From Labilithrix sp. (GTDB lineage: Bacteria; Myxococcota_A; Polyangia; Polyangiales; Polyangiaceae): a stretch of 64,000 nt of DNA. A model generated the notes under the pieces. That model was not told where the DNA came from. It did not search any database and saw only the letters and a list, made by a program, of their open reading frames with translations. The position numbers and the translations under genes are program-made. Shown piece by piece: positions 60,017 to 64,000 of the stretch (its first letter is position 1; every line of letters begins with the position of its first letter). The DNA lies in assembly GCA_019637195.1 (NCBI GenBank), contig JAHBWA010000028.1, positions 1 to 64,000 on the forward strand, in the 5' to 3' direction.

Positions 60017-61834
60017 TCAGTCGCCGAACATCTCCCTCGCGAGGAGGCTCGGCGGAACAGTCCCGCGCGAGAGCAGGTCCGTGTGGAACGCCTTCAGCGA
60101 GAAGCTCGCGCCGCCCTGCCGCCGCGCGCGCTCGCGCAGCTCGAAGATCTTCTGACGACCGACCATGTACGCGCTCGGCTGCGTCGGGCTCTCGGTGTAG
60201 CGCTTCACCTCGGAGAGCGCGAGCGACCGCTCGAGGTGCACCTCGTCGGTGAGCACCTTCACGGCCTGCTCGAACGTCATGTCGCCCACGTGGAGCCCGA
60301 CGTCGAGGACGATGCGCGCGGCCCGGACCAGCGACCACTCGAGCTGGATGAGCCGCTCGGCGTCGTCGTAGTAGCCGAGCTCGGCCATGAGCTCCTCCGA
60401 GTAGAGCGCCCAGCCTTCGGAGAAGATCGCGCGATCGAACGCGCGACGGATACGCGACGGGTTTCTCCGCGCGAACGAGAGCTGGAGGTGATGGCCCGGG
60501 TACGCCTCGTGGACCGACGTGTCGACGATGTCGCCCCAGTCGTTCTCGCGCAGCATCTCCTCTTGCTTCCGCTTCGAGAGCTTCTCGTCGACCGGGGTGA
60601 CGAAGAAGAAACCCTTCGACGTGCGCGCGTCGAAGGGAGGCGGCTGGTCGTAGGCCGCAGTGATCGTGCTCCGCATGAACGCCGGCGTGTCGACCACCTC
60701 GAGGTCGTCGTCGGGCGGAAACGCGACGACGTCCTTCTCGACCAAGAACGCCCGCGCCCGCGCGACCTCTCGCCGGTAGGCGCCGAGGAGCTCGCCCGCA
60801 GGCGGGTGCTTGGCCTTGAGCCGAGCGGTCACCTCGGGCCAGTCCTTCGCGCTCGGGTCGATCCGCCTTGCGACCTCGAGCATCTGCGCGTTCGTCTCGG
60901 CGAAGAGCTTCTTGCCCATCGCGAGCAGCTCGTCGGCGCCCTCCTCGAGGAAGTAGTCGTGCTTCAGCAGGAGCTCGAAGAGCTCGCGGCCCGCGGAGAA
61001 GCCCCCGTTCGACCGGGGGAGGACCGTCTTCTGGAGGAACCTCCCGTAGTCCTCGTAGGCGCGGGTGGCCGCCGCGAGCGCGGCGTCGATCCTCGCGGTC
61101 TCGGCGGGCAGCGCGGAGGCGAGGAACGGGCGCTGCTGCGCGAGGAACGGCTTCGCCGACGACGCGCGATCGATCGCGATCTCGGTCCACACGCGCGGCG
61201 GGTTGAGGACGTTCGCCTTCGCCTGCTCGACGACCGCGGGGATCTTCTCGAGCCGCGCGATCACGTTCTGGGCTCGCTCCGCGGCGGGTGCGTACTCGCG
61301 CGCGGTCATCTGGAAGATCGCGTTGAGGGGCTCGACGTAGACGTCGGGCTTGCGCTGCAGCGGGCGCTGCACGCGCTTTCTCTGGATGTCGCACCGGAGG
61401 GCGCCGAGGAGCAGCGCCAGGTCGGTCCGGGCGGACGGGCTCGCCTTTGGGTCCGCGAACCGCTCCTCGAGCGAGCGGAGGAGCGCCTCCTGCCGATCGG
61501 TCCCGGCGTCGTGCCCGGCGATCGAGCGATCGTCGAGCTCCGCGTCGTTGTCGTGGAGCCCGAGCGCGGTCGCCTCTTCGGGGTGAATGCTGGCGAAGAG
61601 CGCGAGGTAGTCGTCGCCGGCCCTGGCGATCGCCGCGTCGTCCGGGTAGGCGGCCGCCCGCGCCGCCGCCGTGCCGGACGCGCCCGATCCGCGCGCGACC
61701 GGCGGAGCCGAGCGCGCCGGCGTCGGCTGGCCCGCCGGACCACACGCAAGCGCGGTCAGCGCCGCGAGCGCGGCCACGACGGGAGAGAGACGCGGGATCC
61801 GGACGCGGCGAGCAGCAGAGCGGGGCCTGGACAC
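60017..61834 (-). CDS. DUF885-family protein, putative exported metallopeptidase
   Basis: The 605-aa product begins with a signal sequence (RIPRLSPVVAALAALTALAC); the last Cys may be lipidated, although the lipobox is imperfect. It matches DUF885: YLALFASIHPEEATALGLHD early, then SVHEAYPGHHLQ with HEAYPGH at 442-448, and a downstream IFSEGWALYSEELMAELGYY carrying the third acidic ligand. Family members are thought to be zinc-dependent peptidases by analogy to HExxH enzymes. PTQPSAYMVGRQKIFELRERAR near residue 560 is also characteristic. The start is GTG 61834. It is monocistronic. Confidence 0.88.
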   Translation of the reverse strand: MSRPRSAARRVRIPRLSPVVAALAALTALACGPAGQPTPARSAPPVARGSGASGTAAARAAAYPDDAAIARAGDDYLALFASIHPEEATALGLHDNDAELDDRSIAGHDAGTDRQEALLRSLEERFADPKASPSARTDLALLLGALRCDIQRKRVQRPLQRKPDVYVEPLNAIFQMTAREYAPAAERAQNVIARLEKIPAVVEQAKANVLNPPRVWTEIAIDRASSAKPFLAQQRPFLASALPAETARIDAALAAATRAYEDYGRFLQKTVLPRSNGGFSAGRELFELLLKHDYFLEEGADELLAMGKKLFAETNAQMLEVARRIDPSAKDWPEVTARLKAKHPPAGELLGAYRREVARARAFLVEKDVVAFPPDDDLEVVDTPAFMRSTITAAYDQPPPFDARTSKGFFFVTPVDEKLSKRKQEEMLRENDWGDIVDTSVHEAYPGHHLQLSFARRNPSRIRRAFDRAIFSEGWALYSEELMAELGYYDDAERLIQLEWSLVRAARIVLDVGLHVGDMTFEQAVKVLTDEVHLERSLALSEVKRYTESPTQPSAYMVGRQKIFELRERARRQGGASFSLKAFHTDLLSRGTVPPSLLAREMFGD

Positions 61835-62087
61835 GGGCCGCGAATCCTACGCGCGCCGCTCTCGGCGTGTCGATCCGCGCGGAGGGCCGAGGCGTAGGCT
61901 TCGAGCGCGTGCATGACGCCGGCCGCCACAAACCTCGGGAAATCCGCGGCGGCGGTCGCGGATTCGCGCGCGCGGAGGTCGCGCTTGCGATATTCACGCT
62001 TGATCTACGCTCCTGGACCCTGGATTCTGGAGCGGGGCTGGGTGCCGATCGCGAGCGCGAGCGCGAGCAACGGAGGACGTGGGACGG

Positions 62088-62891
62088 ATGGGTGAGCCGG
62101 TGAAACAGCATGATGCCTCGGAGCTTGCGGCGGGCTACACGGCCCAGCACCGCACCTACGAGATCTGCGGGATCATCGTCGCCCTCGCCTCGAGCGGCTG
62201 GCTCATCGCCCGCATCGTCAAGTGCCCGCCGCTCTCCGGGTGGTGGATGCCGCTCGCCGCGCTCGTCGGCATCCTCCTCAGCGACTTCATCTCGGGCTTC
62301 GTTCATTGGATGTTCGACAGCTGGGGGAACCTGGACACCCCTGTCTTCGGTCGCCTGGCGATCCGCACCTTCCGCCACCACCACGTGGACCAGAAGGCGA
62401 TCACCACTCACGACTTCATCGAGACGAACGGACACAACATCTCGCTGACCACGATCTACAGCGTGAGCGGCCTGTTGACCCTGCGGTCGATCGAGACCGC
62501 GACGCTGTTCGACGTGTTCGTCTGCCAGTCGCTCGTCTGCGCGACGCTCTTCACCGCGTTCACGAGCCAGATCCACAAGTGGGCCCACCAGGACAAGCCG
62601 TCGGGGGTCGTGGCCCTCCTGCAGCGCGCGCGGCTCATCCTGGCGCCGGAGCACCACGCGGCGCACCACGCCGCTCCGTACAACCGCAACTACTGCATCA
62701 CCGTCGGCTGGATGAACGGCCCCCTCCGCGCGGTCCGCTTCTTCGAGACGCTCGAGCGCACCATCACCGCGATCACCGGCATCGTCCCGCGCGAGGACGA
62801 CCTCGGCGCCGACGCCGCGTTCGAGGTCGCCAGCGAGAACGGCGCGCTCGACGACGCCGACGAGAAGAAGGCGCTCGCGACGCGCGACTGA
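62088..62891 (+). CDS. carF: Plasmanylethanolamine desaturase (CarF/PEDS1 family)
   Basis: This family introduces the vinyl-ether bond of plasmalogens; CarF of Myxococcus xanthus and human TMEM189/PEDS1 are characterised members. The 267-aa protein has membrane helices at about 25-42, 53-70 and 135-160 and the histidine clusters of the lipid desaturase domain. These are SDFISGFVHWMFDSWG (65-80), FRHHHVDQKAITTHDF (95-110) with ETNGHN, QIHKWAH (161-167), and EHHAAHHAAPYNRNYCIT (188-205). I start at ATG 62088; GGAGG at 62072-62076 is 11 bases away, and GTG 62079 is an alternative. CarF also acts in light-induced carotenogenesis in Myxococcus; no other car gene is seen here. Confidence 0.92.
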   Translation: MGEPVKQHDASELAAGYTAQHRTYEICGIIVALASSGWLIARIVKCPPLSGWWMPLAALVGILLSDFISGFVHWMFDSWGNLDTPVFGRLAIRTFRHHHVDQKAITTHDFIETNGHNISLTTIYSVSGLLTLRSIETATLFDVFVCQSLVCATLFTAFTSQIHKWAHQDKPSGVVALLQRARLILAPEHHAAHHAAPYNRNYCITVGWMNGPLRAVRFFETLERTITAITGIVPREDDLGADAAFEVASENGALDDADEKKALATRD

Positions 62892-62897
62892 CGGGAC

Positions 62898-62911
62898 CGC
62901 GTCGCGACGCG
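62898..62911. terminator. 14-bp palindrome between convergent genes
   Basis: CGCGTCGCGACGCG is perfectly self-complementary and lies in the 25-bp gap between the carF stop and the lipoprotein stop. A bidirectional terminator role is inferred from position. Confidence 0.35.
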
Positions 62912-62916
62912 AGCCG

Positions 62917-63555
62917 TCACATGACGGGGACCGTGAGCTCCAGCTTCTCCTGTTCGATCTGACACTGATCGGCGGAGCAGACGCTGAACTTGTAGGTGCC
63001 CGCGATGCGGACGGGCCCCGGCGCCGACGGCTTGAAACGCACCGTCATCGTGCCGACCTTCTCGTCGTGCGAGACGAAGTCACCTGCGGCGCGGGTGAAG
63101 GTCGCCGCGTCGCCCTTCCCGAGCAGCTCGACGCCGGGCGCCGGCGTCGCGGTGAACTTGTACGGGTACTCCGCGTTGACGTGGTAGTCGCCGGACGCGA
63201 CGAGCTTGATCGTCATCGCGCACTCCGCCGCGACCTTGCAGCCCGGTGACGCGAGGTCGAGCGCGAAGTTGTCGCCGGTGACGCGCTTGCTCGCGGGCTC
63301 GAGCTTCGCCGTCGCGCCGGCGTCCCTCGACTTGCCCGCGTCGGCGACGGCAGGCGCGCTCGCGGACGGCGGAGCGGAGGCGGCGGAAGCGGTCGACGCC
63401 GCGGCGGGCGCGCTCGCCGCGGGCGAGGCGCTCGGGGCGCTCGGGGCGGGATCCTTCGGAGTCGCGCTCTCCCCCGGCGCCCCGCCGCCCTTGTCGCAGG
63501 CGGCCATGGAGAGGAGCCCAACCAGCGTGACGGTCTTCGCAAGCTCGAGGCGCAT
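62917..63555 (-). CDS. Lipoprotein with DsbD-alpha-like C-terminal domain
   Basis: The 212-aa protein has a lipobox MAAC (Cys20), an unusually long Ala/Ser/Pro spacer (residues about 25-75), and a C-terminal beta domain of some 120 residues. The end KFSVCSADQCQIEQEKLELTVPV resembles the N-terminal domain of DsbD, with two cysteines five residues apart, so a role in periplasmic thiol transfer is possible. Similarity is by eye and partial. ATG 63555 is well supported. Confidence 0.75.
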   Translation of the reverse strand: MRLELAKTVTLVGLLSMAACDKGGGAPGESATPKDPAPSAPSASPAASAPAAASTASAASAPPSASAPAVADAGKSRDAGATAKLEPASKRVTGDNFALDLASPGCKVAAECAMTIKLVASGDYHVNAEYPYKFTATPAPGVELLGKGDAATFTRAAGDFVSHDEKVGTMTVRFKPSAPGPVRIAGTYKFSVCSADQCQIEQEKLELTVPVM

Positions 63556-63641
63556 CGCCCTCGCATTCTAGTACCAACGAGCCGCCCGCGGCGCCCCCTC
63601 GACACGCCCCGCGGCGCGTTCAGCGGCGGCACCTCACGACG

Positions 63642-63720
63642 GCCTTGGCGGCGCGTCACGACGGCGCGCCTCACGATCACGATCGCCTTGGCGGCGCGTC
63701 ACGACGGCGCGCCTCACGAT
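63642..63720. repeat. 36-bp direct repeat, 43-bp period
   Basis: An identical 36-bp segment occurs at 63642-63677 and 63685-63720, separated by seven bases; each contains GGCGGCGCGTCACGACGG and GCGCGCCTCACGAT. A diverged third copy follows at about 63722-63755. No gene is seen in 63556-63796. Confidence 0.85.
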
Positions 63721-63796
63721 GGCCTTGCCGGCGCGGCGGGCGGCACGTCACGACCGCCCCGAGCCGGCCGCCTCGCGAGCCTCCCGGCCGACGGAA

Positions 63797-64000
63797 TCAG
63801 GGCCTGCCGCGGCCGAAGTGCGCAGCCACGCGCTGGGGCGAGAGCGCGCGGTCGTAGATCGCGATTTCGTCGAGCTTTCCCTCGAGGTAGTTGCCGCCGC
63901 CCGACCACGCGCCGAGGACGAGCGGCGCGTCGACCTTGGTGAAGACGAGCGACGCCGGCCGGCTGCAGACCTCGAGCGCGTCACGGTAGGCGCGGATCGT
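63797..64000 (-). CDS. LamG/concanavalin-like domain protein (5' part outside window)
   Basis: Only the last 67 codons and the TGA stop (63799-63797) are in the window. They read VFTKVDAPLVLGAWSGGGNYLEG, then KLDEIAIYDRALSPQRVAAHF, which is the end of a LamG-type jelly-roll domain that binds carbohydrate or protein outside the cell. The full length and any signal peptide lie beyond position 64000. Confidence 0.8.
   Translation of the reverse strand, partial: TIRAYRDALEVCSRPASLVFTKVDAPLVLGAWSGGGNYLEGKLDEIAIYDRALSPQRVAAHFGRGRP

Overview
The window is very G+C-rich DNA (roughly 70% by eye, strong G/C preference at third codon positions) from a bacterial chromosome, most likely a myxobacterium (Myxococcota, probably Polyangiales). 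This placement is inferred from gene content: a CarF/PEDS1-type plasmanylethanolamine desaturase, an ECF sigma / membrane regulator / Cys-rich VWA lipoprotein cluster, a Ser/Thr kinase followed by a PEGA-domain protein, a PP2C phosphatase, a PilZ protein and many Ala/Ser/Pro-rich lipoproteins. I see no rRNA, tRNA, CRISPR array, IS element, integrase or phage structural gene. About 50 genes are supported; the first and last run off the window.

Layout. 1-3965 (minus): four genes coupled by ATGA overlaps (DNA methyltransferase, HD phosphohydrolase, exported protein, glycerate kinase). 4186-10004: helicase-associated-domain protein, lysA, pyk and a Uma2-type nuclease. 10318-14724: a 1,468-aa lipoprotein zinc metalloprotease. 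15003-19792 (minus): histidine kinase, DUF4272-like protein, Ser/Thr kinase and PEGA protein. 20025-20817: a HigB/HigA-like toxin-antitoxin pair in a lower-GC patch. 21272-24454: acyl-CoA synthetase, PilZ protein, nadA. 24474-32803 (minus): KOW protein, DUF3025 protein, a heterodimeric ABC exporter, alr and a lone MlaE permease. 32938-35396 (plus): a small membrane protein coupled to a sigma-32 factor, then rsmI.

35471-39875 (minus): glutaredoxin-like lipoprotein, exported protein, and the ECF operon, which has a 32-bp tandem repeat upstream. 40205-43780: ABC-F ATPase, XRE regulator, and a divergent PP2C phosphatase across an AT-rich operator-like spacer. 43803-52350 (minus): lipoprotein, large membrane protein, coiled-coil protein, then dnaJ followed closely by an orphan FliI/SctN-type ATPase. 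52471-55927 (plus): UvrD/PcrA helicase and an AI-2E-family permease. 55924-59478 (minus): pfk, CBS-domain protein, proS. 59594-64000: small membrane protein, DUF885 lipoprotein, carF homologue, a DsbD-alpha-like lipoprotein and the end of a LamG-domain protein.

Much of the window is housekeeping: lysine and D-alanine supply for peptidoglycan, glycolysis (pfk, pyk), NAD synthesis, proline charging, ribosome methylation, DNA repair and protein folding. The lineage-specific layer is regulatory and envelope-related. Spacers often hold short tandem repeats or perfect GC hairpins without T-tracts. The observations I rate highest are the methyltransferase/HD operon, the toxin-antitoxin spacer, the membrane-protein/sigma-32 coupling, the repeat array at the ECF operon, the orphan export ATPase beside dnaJ, and a phosphofructokinase lacking the usual Asp of its GGDG motif.
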